Shown here: positions 28,434 through 38,044 of the stretch, in pieces
Position numbering within the stretch: position 1 is the stretch's first letter
Layout: every line of letters begins with the position of its first letter
Origin: Dioscorea cayenensis subsp. rotundata
Lineage: Eukaryota > Streptophyta > Magnoliopsida > Dioscoreales > Dioscoreaceae
Assembly: GCF_009730915.1 (NCBI RefSeq)
Contig: NC_052475.1
Span: 28,209,016-28,273,015, forward strand
Length of the DNA: 64,000 bases
Direction: 5' to 3'
Made by a program: the position numbers and the translations under genes
Notes under the pieces: model-generated
The model's database searches: none
What the model saw: the letters and a program-made list of their open reading frames with translations, nothing else
Told to the model about the DNA's origin: nothing

Positions 28434-29702
28434 ATGATGAAAAGAGTGAAAGATTATGTGGTTGCTTGCTTAACCTGCCAACGCAACAAATATGAAACGC
28501 TATCCCCGAAAGGTCTCCTGCAGCCACTTCCAATTCCCAACCAAATTTGGGAAGAGATCTCCTTGGACTTCATTACCGGGCTGCCTAAGTCTAAAGGAGT
28601 GGATTGTATCTTAGTTGTGGTGGATAGACTCAGTAAGTACGCTCATTTCCTCTCATTGAAACACCCATTTACTGCCAAAGGAGTAGCTGATCTCTTTGCA
28701 AGGGAGGTGGTTAGACTTCATGGCGTGCCGCTGTCCATCGTCAGTGACCGCGATCCCATCTTCATGAGTTGTTTTTGGCGAGAGTTCTTTGCCACATGGG
28801 GTACTCGACTTAAAATGAGCACAGCGTATCACCCAGAAACCGACGGCCAAACTGAAGTTCTTAATCGGTGTTTAGAAACTTATCTTCGTTGTTTCACTTC
28901 CGAACAACCTAAACAATGGCACCATTGGCTTCCTTGGGCGGAGTATTGGTATAATACTAATTATCATGCCGCAACCCATTCAACTCCTTTTGAAATTGTT
29001 TATGGCCGTCCTCCTCCAACTCTTCTTCAATATATGCCCGACGAGTTTCTTATCGCTGCTGTTGCCCAAGAACATCAGGAGAGATCTACCATCCTTCAAC
29101 AATTGAAAAGACATCTTTCTCATGCTCAATTCCAAATGGCTCGCTCGGCCAACAAAAAACGCAGGTTCGCTGAATTTGAGGTTGGAGATTCAGTTTTTCT
29201 CAAATTGCACTCCTATCGGCAACGTTCCATTCAACATCGGTCGTCAGCCAAACTAGCTCCTAAATACTATGGACCTTTCAAAATCCTCCAGAAAATTAGT
29301 CCACTTGTGTACAAATTGCAGCTACCCTTGGGGTCCAAGGTGCACCCAGTTTTTCACATATCTCTCTTAAAGAAATTGGTGGGTTCTCATCCTGTTTCAC
29401 AGGAACTGCCACAAGACTTCTCCTCTGTTGAGCAGTCTTTCATTCCAGCGCAAATTGTTCAGGTTCGAGACTTAAGCCCCAATACTTGTCCCTGCCATCA
29501 GGTGTTAGTACGGTGGTTCAACCATTCTCTCGATGATGATACTTGGATGTCGTGTGCTGATTTTTGGTGTCAATTTCCTCACTCCAACCTTGTGGACAAG
29601 GTTTGTCCTACCCAGGAGAGAATTGTTAGCCATTCACAGCATCCACTAAGAGTATACTCCAGAAGAAAGAAGGTGAATGGTCAAGGCAATGACTGTGCAT
29701 GA
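28434..29702 (+). CDS. Integrase core and chromodomain of the chromovirus polyprotein
   Basis: Continuation of the same frame after the premature TGA. The second cysteine pair of the integrase zinc domain is CLTCQRNK. Counting from the ATG at 28434, the catalytic triad is D45 (DFITGLP), D105 (SDRDPIF) and E141 (DGQTEVLNR), a D-X59-D-X35-E spacing normal for Ty3 integrases. A GPF/I-type segment (KYYGPFKIL) and VHPVFHISLLKK follow. The C-terminal phrase VLVRWFNHSLDDDTWMSC matches the body of a chromodomain, a histone-reading module that can guide integration. The last 26 codons and the stop lie inside the 3' LTR (from 29624). Confidence 0.9.
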   Translation: MMKRVKDYVVACLTCQRNKYETLSPKGLLQPLPIPNQIWEEISLDFITGLPKSKGVDCILVVVDRLSKYAHFLSLKHPFTAKGVADLFAREVVRLHGVPLSIVSDRDPIFMSCFWREFFATWGTRLKMSTAYHPETDGQTEVLNRCLETYLRCFTSEQPKQWHHWLPWAEYWYNTNYHAATHSTPFEIVYGRPPPTLLQYMPDEFLIAAVAQEHQERSTILQQLKRHLSHAQFQMARSANKKRRFAEFEVGDSVFLKLHSYRQRSIQHRSSAKLAPKYYGPFKILQKISPLVYKLQLPLGSKVHPVFHISLLKKLVGSHPVSQELPQDFSSVEQSFIPAQIVQVRDLSPNTCPCHQVLVRWFNHSLDDDTWMSCADFWCQFPHSNLVDKVCPTQERIVSHSQHPLRVYSRRKKVNGQGNDCA

Positions 29703-29863
29703 CCACTAGAGGGTATTATGGGAAATTCCATATTGATACTATGACCAAGGGTTCACGTGCAAGGATTATATCAAGGGTTAGCAAAGGGGATCTGGGGGGC
29801 AGCAAAGAAAGAAAGCTTGATAACCTTACAGGTTGGCCTCTATCTTCCAATTACTTTCTATCA
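29624..29863 (+). repeat. 3' LTR of the chromovirus
   Basis: 240 bp copy of the 5' LTR. It is preceded by the purine-rich AGGAGAGAAT, a candidate polypurine tract that is also coding, because the polyprotein reads through into the LTR and ends at 29702. Confidence 0.95.
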
Positions 29864-29959
29864 CATATGCATGTACATACACATATTACAATACTACAAC
29901 AACAAGGATACTATTACAATGATCCAAAGCCCTCAACGAAGTGATGAGATGCAAAAGAG

Positions 29960-30683
29960 TGAATGCAAGAAGGATCAAGAGCAACAGAAAGCTGAACATG
30001 ACCTCCCCCTTCTCTAGCACTAAAGAGAACAAGCTCTCCCTCCTGGTTCATGGACAACAACTCCACTCCACATGGCCTCTCCCCCATCCAAAGTCTGAAA
30101 CCTCATAAACCTTAAACCTTGGTGAAGCCACAACATTCACCATCCTTTATTTCTATTGCCGCCACCTTCATCATCTGCTCCGCTCAGTCCTCACAGCCAT
30201 CCAGCAGAGCCCGAAGACGTTCTTGAATGGCTCTTTGTATCGCTGAGCATGCTCGAGCAAAGCCTCGATCCTTTGCTTAGTATTTCACTGGCTTTACTTT
30301 TTGCTTGACATCCAACTACACAGTTGCCTAAGTTTTCTTCTCCTGGTGGTGGATCAAGGTGCCTCCTGATTTAAGCTTAAGATGCATGATGATAATGGAT
30401 GTAAAATTAAGTTTCATATAAATATTGTAGAAAAGAAGTATAATATATAGTACAATACTGCAATCTACCAAGAAATTCAAAGCAATGTCATGAGGGTCAC
30501 GAGACTGGACATTCTTAGCTTTGAGAAGATGAATCCAAGTGTGAGCTGAGACAACGACCAACGTTGAAGGAGGATCTGAGGATATGATATAGTTGTTGTC
30601 TCCTCGTCGTTTCTCAGCCGCATCGGCCGCATGGCTTCTTCTTTCAGAGCTTGGATGCTTGACGGCCTTATAACAAAGGTCCT
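29960..30683 (-). pseudogene. BAHD acyltransferase pseudogene fragment (unit 0)
   Basis: Read on the minus strand, broken frames match the C-terminal half of a BAHD acyltransferase. From about 30600 to 30450: STLVVVSAHTWIHLLKAKN...LNFLVDC, the counterpart of the VLSALTWI...FLMDC segment in the copies at 38-63 kb. Around 30260-30200: LLDGCED, then a stop where tryptophan is expected. From about 30140 to 29970: VNVVASPRFKVYE, a DFGWG motif, then VELLSMNQEGELVLFSARE after a frame change. At least one stop and two frameshifts are present, and a stretch of about 150 bp (30300-30450) is unrelated. The N-terminal half is not found; the copia LTR at 30684 cuts it off. It is more diverged than copies 1-3 and retains the classical DFGWG, so it represents another branch of the family. 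Confidence 0.8.
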
Positions 30684-33600
30684 TGATAGAAGAAGGATAT
30701 GTATTTAGCTAGCACAAACATTGGTGACCCCTTTGGGTCATATTTATAGAACAAATAAATATACAAATATAACTATACATATATATATATATATATATAT
30801 ACATATACATACACAATGTACATTCATCAAAATATACATCTAACATATCATTCTAACACGCCCCCTCAAACTCATGGTGGGTTATAAACCAAGAGTTTAT
30901 TAACCAGAAACTGAAGCCGAGAGACTGTATATGCCTTAGTGAAAATATCATCAAGCTGCCGTGTAGAGGCAACATAAGGAAGAATAATACTGCCAGCAAT
31001 ATAATGATGACGAGCAAAGTGAAGAGCAATCTCAAGATGCTTCGTACGTTCATGAAAGACAGGATTAGCAGCGATTTTAATGGCACTCTGGTTGTCACAG
31101 TGTATAGGAGTAGGGGCAGAGACAGAGACACCAAAGTCCATCAAAATCTGTCACGACCAAAGAACCTCCTTAGCAGTAGAAGACATAGCACCATACTCAG
31201 CTTCAACAGTAGAAAGAGCAACAAAGATTATTTCTTGCTTTTCCAAGAGATAAGAGAATCTCCAAGAAAAATGCAGAAACCAGTAGTAGAACGTCGATCA
31301 GAGGCATCACTTGCCCAATCAGCATCACAATAGGCGCGTAACTCAAGAGAAGATGTGGCAGAAAAAAGTAAAGAGAGAGATATAGTGCCACGATAATAAC
31401 GAAGAACTCGTAAGAGGATAGCGTAATGAGTAGAGCGAGGAGCACTCATAAACTGACTAAGAACACAAACAACATATGTAATATCTGGCCGAGTAATAGT
31501 CAAATAGACAAGAGCACCAACAAGTGCACGATAGCTAGTAGGATCAAGCAGAGGCTCACCATCAGAAGAGGAGAGTTGGTGATGCAGCTCAATAGGGGTA
31601 GAGGCAGTGCGAAAATCAGTGATATCAGCTCGTCGAAAAATGTCAGATATGTACTTCTGTTGAGACACCAAGTAACCCCGACGAGAATAAGCAACTTTAA
31701 GAATAAGAAAATAATGAAGAGGGCCAAGATCTTTCATCTGAAACTCGGTGTGTAGCTGTTGTTTCAAGGAAAGAACAATATCGACATCATCACCAGTGAT
31801 AACCATATCGTCAACATAAAGAAGTAGAATAGTGATGCCTCGAGAAGTCTGCCGAGTGAAGAAGACATAATCATAAGAGCTCTTGGTGAAACCAAGAGTA
31901 AGAACCAAATTGCAAAACCGCTCAAACCAAGCACGAGGAGTTTGTTTGAGTCCATAGATGGCTCGACGAAGATGATAGACATGCTGAGAAGGATGAGAGA
32001 AACCAGGAGGAGGAGTCATATAAACATCCTCAGAGAGATCACCATGTAAGAAGGCATTGGTCACATCTAACGGATGAAGTGGCCAGTGACGAGCAGCAGA
32101 AATAGCATAAAAGAGGTGAACAGTAGTCAATTTTGTCACAAGAGCGAATGTCTCCTCATAATCAATGTCATACTTCTAAGTAAAAGCACGAGCAACAAGA
32201 CGCGCTTTGTGGTGCTCAATACTACCATCGGCTCGGGTCTTGACTCGATAGACCCAGAGATAACTGATAAGAGTAACATCAGATGAAAGAGGAACAAGAT
32301 CCCATGTATGCATGCGTTGTAGAGTATCAAGTTCTTCTGACATAGCTTGTTGCCATTGGGGATGTTTCATCGCCTCACGATAAGATTGCGGCTTGGAATG
32401 CGAGTAAATAGTGGAAAGAAAGGCTTGGAAATTGGGAGAATAAGAAATGAGAGAGAAAGAGCGTACTGGGCAGAAGGCCGGCGAGGACGGTCTGGGTAAC
32501 GACGGGGAACAACAGGAACATCTTCAAGAGAGGATGGGTCAACGGAGAGAGGAGTGGAATCGCTAGAATCACCAGAATTATCAATGCACCCAGAGGGAGG
32601 GGAAGGAGGAACATAGGAAATGTCTATGGAGACGTTTGGAAAGGGCACTGAATTGGTAGTTGTGGTGGAACTTGGAAGAACTATGGAGGGGAGAGAAGAT
32701 GATGCAGTGGTAGTGGAAGATTGAAGAAATGAAAGATTTGCGAAGGATGAAGAAAAGTAAGGGGTATCTTCAAGAAAAGTGACATGACGGGAAATACAAA
32801 GACAGTGATAATGGGGATCATAACAGCGATAACCATTATGTTGAGAGCTATATCCAAGAAAAATGCATATGGTAAAACGGGGAGAAAGCTTGTTTCTCTC
32901 GACAGTGGGCAAAAGAACAAAACATGTGTAACCAAACGTGCGAAGATGACTATAGGAGGGAGAAAAGAAGTATAAACGCTCATAAGGTGTAATACCAGAT
33001 AGAGTGAAGGTAGGAGTATGATTAATGAGATAGACGGATGTAAGAATGGCTTCAGCCCAGAACGATTGAGGGACAGAAGAGGCAAAAAGAAGTGCACGCG
33101 CAATGTCTAAGATATGGCAATGTTTACGCTCAGGGACACCATTCTGAGCAGGTGTATAAGGACAGTACTGCTGCGGAAAAGTGCCGTGAGTGGAAAGTAA
33201 TGTTCGAAAGGATGTAGAGAGATACTCGCGTGCCCCATCGTAGCGAAAAATCTTAATGCGTTTACCAAACTGAGTATATATCATTTGCGCAAATTGAGAG
33301 TAAATGGAAAAACCTCAGATTGGGAACGTATTAAATAAAGCCAGGTATAACACGAGAACTAATCAACAAAAGAGATGTAATAGAAGAAACCACCAAGAGA
33401 GGAGAAGGGTTCAGGACCCTAAATATCAGAATGAACTAGATCAAAAATAGATTCAGAAATAGATTCTCGTGAAGAAAAAGGAAGAGCAGTGGGTTTAGCA
33501 AGCTTACAACCCATACATGGATGTGGAGGAAGGGAAGAAACATAATCGAGATTACCTAAACTTGTTAAGAGTTTCAGGCGACAACTAGACAAGTGACCGA

Positions 33601-34100
33601 GGCGACAGTGCCAACGATCAAGAGAACATACAGAAGCTATAATATCAGAAGATAAAAAAGCTGGAAGATGAAGAGAATCTAAGTGATAGAGGCCACCAAC
33701 TCTACTCCCGATCCTAATCCTCTAGCTTGTAAGATTGTCCTGCACAGTACAAATAGAGGAAGAAAAGGTAAAATTGAGACCATGATCAGTGAGCTGACTA
33801 ATAGAAAGAAGGTTGAGAGCTAAGCTAGAGACATGATGGACGTCAGGAATGTCCAAATGACGCAGACTGAAAACGGCCACGTACACTGCGTAACAGGATG
33901 AAGGCTCCCATCAGTGGTACGAACACTAGAAAAAGTATGAGGCATAGTAATGGAGACTAGGCTAGAGGTATCGGCAGTCATATGATGAGTGGCACCAAAA
34001 TCTAAAATTCAGAAGGAGGAAGACATAGCAGAGGCAACAGACGTAGCAGAGGAAATGCTGGAGGGCAAAGAACGGTGCATAGCATGAATCTGCTCAGTAT
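30684..34100 (-). mobile_element. 5'-truncated Ty1/copia element, degenerate
   Basis: On the minus strand the order is protease remnant, integrase, reverse transcriptase, RNase H, polypurine tract, 3' LTR, which is the copia order. The element begins abruptly near 34100, inside the protease region, with no 5' LTR. The tract TTTGAGGGGGCG on the minus strand (30859-30870) precedes an LTR starting TGTTAGAATG at 30858. I place the LTR end at 30684 (TTCTATCA on the minus strand), about 175 bp, less certain. The LTR contains a TATAAATATGACCC-type promoter segment. The element abuts the BAHD fragment at 30 kb. Confidence 0.88.
30872..34080 (-). pseudogene. Copia polyprotein remnant (protease to RNase H)
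   Basis: Minus-strand frames in order. Near 34010-33960 is a protease-like ILDFGATHHM in which the catalytic serine of the DSG motif has become phenylalanine. 33284-32367 carries the integrase core (APAQNGVPERKH and NHTPTF...PYERLY). 32370-32176 and 32139-31228 carry reverse transcriptase, with YVDDMVITGDD and the RNase H start AYCDADWASD. 31144-30872 carries the RNase H end (CDNQSAIKIAANPVFHERTKH...DIFTKA). Stops or frame changes separate these pieces, for example near 32150 and 31150-31230, so no full polyprotein is made. Confidence 0.9.
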
Positions 34101-34665
34101 AATTACAAAAATATATAATTTCAAAAAAAAAATACAATTTGTTAATATTATTATAATTTTGACTTATTAACAAATAATATATATTATAAAAAGTTTTTAA
34201 AAACATTTCCTCGATTAAAATTTAAAAGAAGCATCCGTTCTTTCTCAAGCCATTAAAATAGTGATTTTCTTTAAAAAAAATCTCAACTCTAGTAATGGAG
34301 TGGGCCGAGGTGGGATATGGTGACTGTAAAAATACGAAAACGGTTGTGATATTAGAAAAGAAAAAAAAAAAAGAAAAGGACGGGCGGGGTGTGTGGCAAC
34401 ACCCTCCACCCCCACCAAAACGACATACAGCGCACTAGGAGCCCCATTTCAATGCATGGCAGGCTCTTTGTGATTATCACATTCAATGCCCATGTATAGC
34501 TTCCGAGGAGCCCCAGAATGGTCCACTTATTATTTTTCCTTCATGACTATGACTTTCACGAATAATTAAAATCTTTTTCTATTTTTATCATATCGTTGGA
34601 GGACAATGGTCATTGTTTGTTCTATTTGTAGACCAGCATAAAAGGAGGGGAGAAATTAAATAAAC
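34101..34665. other. Intergenic DNA, partly paralogous to 51.2 and 60.2 kb
   Basis: AT-rich sequence. From about 34570 (TCTTTTTCTATTTTTATCATATCGTTGGAGGAC...) it resembles 51205-51245 and 60175-60215, so the BAHD duplication unit reaches this far. The stretch 34280-34560 is GC-richer with an A-tract and no recognisable gene. Confidence 0.5.
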
Positions 34666-35721
34666 TGTTAGTGCAAATGCACTTTAATTAGCATGATTTG
34701 ACACCTAATTAAGGTGATGTAAAAGCCTGTGTGACGTGGTATAATTAATGACTTGACAAAGCATGGTGACATGGCAAGAATTCTTAGCTTGGAGTCAAAT
34801 ATTTTGGAGATCTCTTTGAAGCTACTTTTGATATGTGTTACAACTTAAATTTAAGATCATATCAAGACCATATTTAGGTGAGACTAAATATGGATGGAGC
34901 TTAATTGAAAAAATACCTATCAATGGTATGATTGAAGGCTATTGAAGGTATGATTTGAAGAATTTTAATAGGTATTATTGAAGACTATTAAGGTTATAAT
35001 TGAAGGCATGACTATTGTTAGTATGATTGGAATGATTGATTGAAAAATCTATTCTTGGGAAGATATGAAGGTCAAACTTTGGTGAATTGAAGATCAAGTT
35101 TGGTAAGTTTCATGAAAACGCACAAAGACATGCGCCCCTTGCGAGGTGACTGCGTGGTGAGAAACTGAGGATATAGGTTAGTTGCCGGTAGTCGGGATCG
35201 GGAGATATGGCTGAATCGACTCGGACTAAGCATGACCGGGAGGTTGATGGGCTTGAGGTCACTTCGCAATGTAATCAGAACTCAGTTAAGTCAGTAGTCA
35301 GGGTCATGTTGTAAGTTATGTTACTACAGGAGTTGTAACAGCTAATTTTGGAAGGTTCTAAAGTTTGTAGCTGCGGAGATTCTTAAAAAGGTATGGACTA
35401 TATTTGGGATATTGAGGCATCGCTACCTTGCTCTGAGATTGGGTGTGCAACCGGAGCTAGAGAGAGTGTGTACACTAGACAATCTAAAGAGGGTAGTTAT
35501 CTTTATTTGTGAGAGTGAGTGGCAAAGTATTTGTACTCATGTATTTTCATCTCTTTTAGTGGATTGTTTATCTCCGGGCTTGGCCAAACAGACGTAGCCT
35601 AGTTGGCGCCAAATTGAGTTACCAATTTCGTGTCTCTTTTTTATTTGGTTTGTGTGAGATTTATGTGAGTGTTTAAGTATTTTCTAAACACACAAACCAC
35701 ATTATATTGGCGGAACTAACA
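34666..35721 (+). mobile_element. Solo LTR, 1056 bp, same family as 10509-11911
   Basis: The ends TGTTAG and CTAACA are perfectly inverted. Flanks are TAAAC (34661-34665) and CAAAC (35722-35726), a TSD with one mismatch. The paralogous flank at 51290-51325 and 60240-60270 reads GAAATTAAACAAGCAACATCA without the LTR, an empty site that confirms the boundaries. Internal blocks (GGATTGTTTATCTCCGGGC...GAGTTACCAATTT) match the LTR at 10.5 kb. Confidence 0.87.
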
Positions 35722-36419
35722 CAAACAACATCAATACATAAGAAAAGAAAACGATAAGAAAGAATGCAAAACCCGTCCACCTTAATCTAATCATATGACA
35801 TAAAAATGCAAGGAGGATATAGGTTCAAAATTTTCTTTCGGTAGTATTTTTTACTATTTATGTAATGCATATTTGGATTAAATACTGTTCATCATTAATA
35901 TTATTTACGGTTTGGGTGTGAGTTCCTTGTCAAAAACAGTGATTTCACCCCTTTGAAAATTACAAGATATGAAAATTTTTATGAGAGCTTTATAAGTCAT
36001 TGTGAGGGTGCATTTTTATATTTATCTATCAATTTGACAATCTCTTAAATAAAGGTGTTTATCTTTTATTAGTATTAAATAATAATAATAATAAAGCTAT
36101 CAAAAGAATATGATTTATGAGATACAGTTTTACAACTTTTCCTGATGTTTATGATTTTTTATTTTTTTAAAATGTAGATAAACCACTGTATTGAGGAAAT
36201 GAAGGAGCGTAATAAGCACTAGTACAAATGCAAGGTAATAAAGTACAAGCACAAGTACAACCAAACAAAGCACCCAATGTTGATTAAATTAAAAGGGACA
36301 AAGAAAACATACAAGGACGACTCAAAGTATCACTGATGAAGAACAACCATGACTCTAAATACCACTAATGAAGAAAAACAACAAATCCACTGGATTCAGA
36401 AATGACAACAAAGACTGGA
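35722..36419. other. Intergenic DNA with a LINE-type tail
   Basis: The left part continues the paralogous flank. Near 36165-36240 the sequence AGATAAACCACTGTATTGAGG resembles the reverse complement of LINE 3' tails seen elsewhere here. No coding frame is supported. Confidence 0.45.
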
Positions 36420-36424
36420 CTGGC

Positions 36425-36768
36425 TGTGGGCCCCACACATTTTAAATTATTTTATTAATTGTGCATGGATGGCAGTTACGAAATTTTATTTATTTATGTT
36501 TTATTTAGGTTTCAAAACCCTAGCCGCCGCCTCTTTCTTTCTCTCGTTATGGATCTTTGTTTGGATTAAGGAAGAATGAGAGATCTAGTTTTTTTCCCCT
36601 TTTCTCCTCTTTTTCTTTTGATTTGGTGTGTGGTGCTGGCGGCAAGGACAGGGATAGGTCTCTCCGTCAAGGGTTTTGTCTCTTACGTTGTGAGGTTCCA
36701 TCGAAGAAATATCGTAGGATTTTGGGGGTTTTTGAGCGATCTACAAGTAAGTAAACCACATATAAATC

Positions 36769-36801
<33 letters not shown>

Positions 36802-37908
36802 ATGCGAATTCTGATTTTCGATAATGGTTTATATAATTATTTTGTTAATTTGGATTTTATTGCTTAGAAAATAAAAACCATTCATATTCACAGGTTTATG
36901 TTTTGATTTTTGTGGTTATGTTGACCATTATTTTTAGAATTTATTAATATTTATTAATTGTTTATTTTATTATTGATAGTTTGCCCATGATAATTACTTT
37001 CAAATATATTAATGTTATTTAATTGATTTATGATATTTTTGCATAGTACGGTTTATATAAATGTTAGACATTAGCTTTTCATTTGGTTATTTATTGTTTA
37101 CTTTGTTTTATTTATTATTTGTTTTACTTATCAAATTTTTAAAAGAAAAGAAAGAAACATGTTGTTGAGTGTTGAATTATTTCACAGATTCTATATATAT
37201 AATCTTATTTATGTAGACAATATTGATTATTTATGTTAAGAGAGGTTGTCACATATTGGCATTATCTTATTTGATATAATTGGAATTATTTTTGTTAGAA
37301 AACGGGATCACTGAATTTCAGTATTGTTGTGTTGACAATAATTTTGAACTCGACATATTTTTGCTATAGAAACTTGTAGTCTCCAATTAACTGTGCAATA
37401 ACCCTGTCACTGGGGGTTAAACACTGACCGTGTCGATACGTACTTCTGACATAAAAACTATAGTTTTGCACCATTCCGTCGGTGAAGAATAACGGCTTTT
37501 GATATTCTGCCTCGGGTCACCGAGGGTAAACCTATAAGTTCTGAAATCTGACTCGGGTCACCGAGTTTAAATAAATGAGTTCTGATATTTTGTTTTGGCA
37601 TTGGTTGTTTGGAGACTTATATGCTCGTTATTTTGATAAATTAAATCTGTTTTGAACCATTTCTGATTTATGGGTTCATTTTGATATTTATTTCATTATA
37701 TTACATTTTGTATGTTTTTAAAGATTATTGGACATTTTGTGATCCCGATATTTTTTTAGTGGTTACTTACTCGGGCTCCCAAGCTCATAATCCCTGTTGT
37801 TATTTTTTTAGGTTTTGAGGCCTCGATGCCTACTTGGTTTCGGCCTGTAGGGTGTCACGACCGCTTTGTCGGCCCCCTGGTCCCATAGAGTCGGGTTCGG
37901 GCGTGACA
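36425..37908 (+). mobile_element. Solo LTR, Ty3/gypsy-like, 1484 bp, TSD CTGGC
   Basis: Starts TGTGGGCCCC, ends GGGCGTGACA, and is flanked by exact CTGGC at 36420-36424 and 37909-37913. The last 200 bp (CTTACTCGGGCTCCCAAGC..., GAGGCCTCGATG...) are of a type I associate with plant gypsy LTRs of the Tekay/Del group. A CCGCCGCC-containing leader, ATGs near 36549-36576 and a GTAAGT near 36747 look gene-like but lie inside the LTR and are probably its transcribed R/U5 region. Confidence 0.85.
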
Positions 37909-38044
37909 CTGGCACTTATAAGAAATCCATGTTTATTCATTTTATTAAAAAACACTGGACTGCCAAATTAACTGGAACACAACATAAAAATAACAAACAC
38001 TATATTAAACAAGAAAATAGAAATAAAAACAAAGAAAAGGCAAA

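Larger units (their letters stand above)
24628..29863 (+). mobile_element. Near-intact Ty3/gypsy chromovirus retrotransposon, 5236 bp, TSD CATAT
   Basis: Two 240-bp LTRs (24628-24867 and 29624-29863) start TGTTAGCC and end TTCTATCA. By eye they differ at a single position (G versus T 18 bp from the start). The element is flanked by the exact 5-bp repeat CATAT (24623-24627 and 29864-29868). The interior encodes Gag, protease, reverse transcriptase, RNase H, integrase and a terminal chromodomain-like segment in the Ty3 order. The chromodomain marks a chromovirus; the very short LTRs and small total size suggest the Reina group, which is an inference. One frameshift and one in-frame stop break the polyprotein, so this copy is probably not autonomous although it inserted recently. 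Confidence 0.95.

Noticed and set aside
36557..36824. Possible first exon with Kozak-like context and splice donor
   Set aside because: Falls within a TSD-flanked solo LTR; treated as LTR leader.
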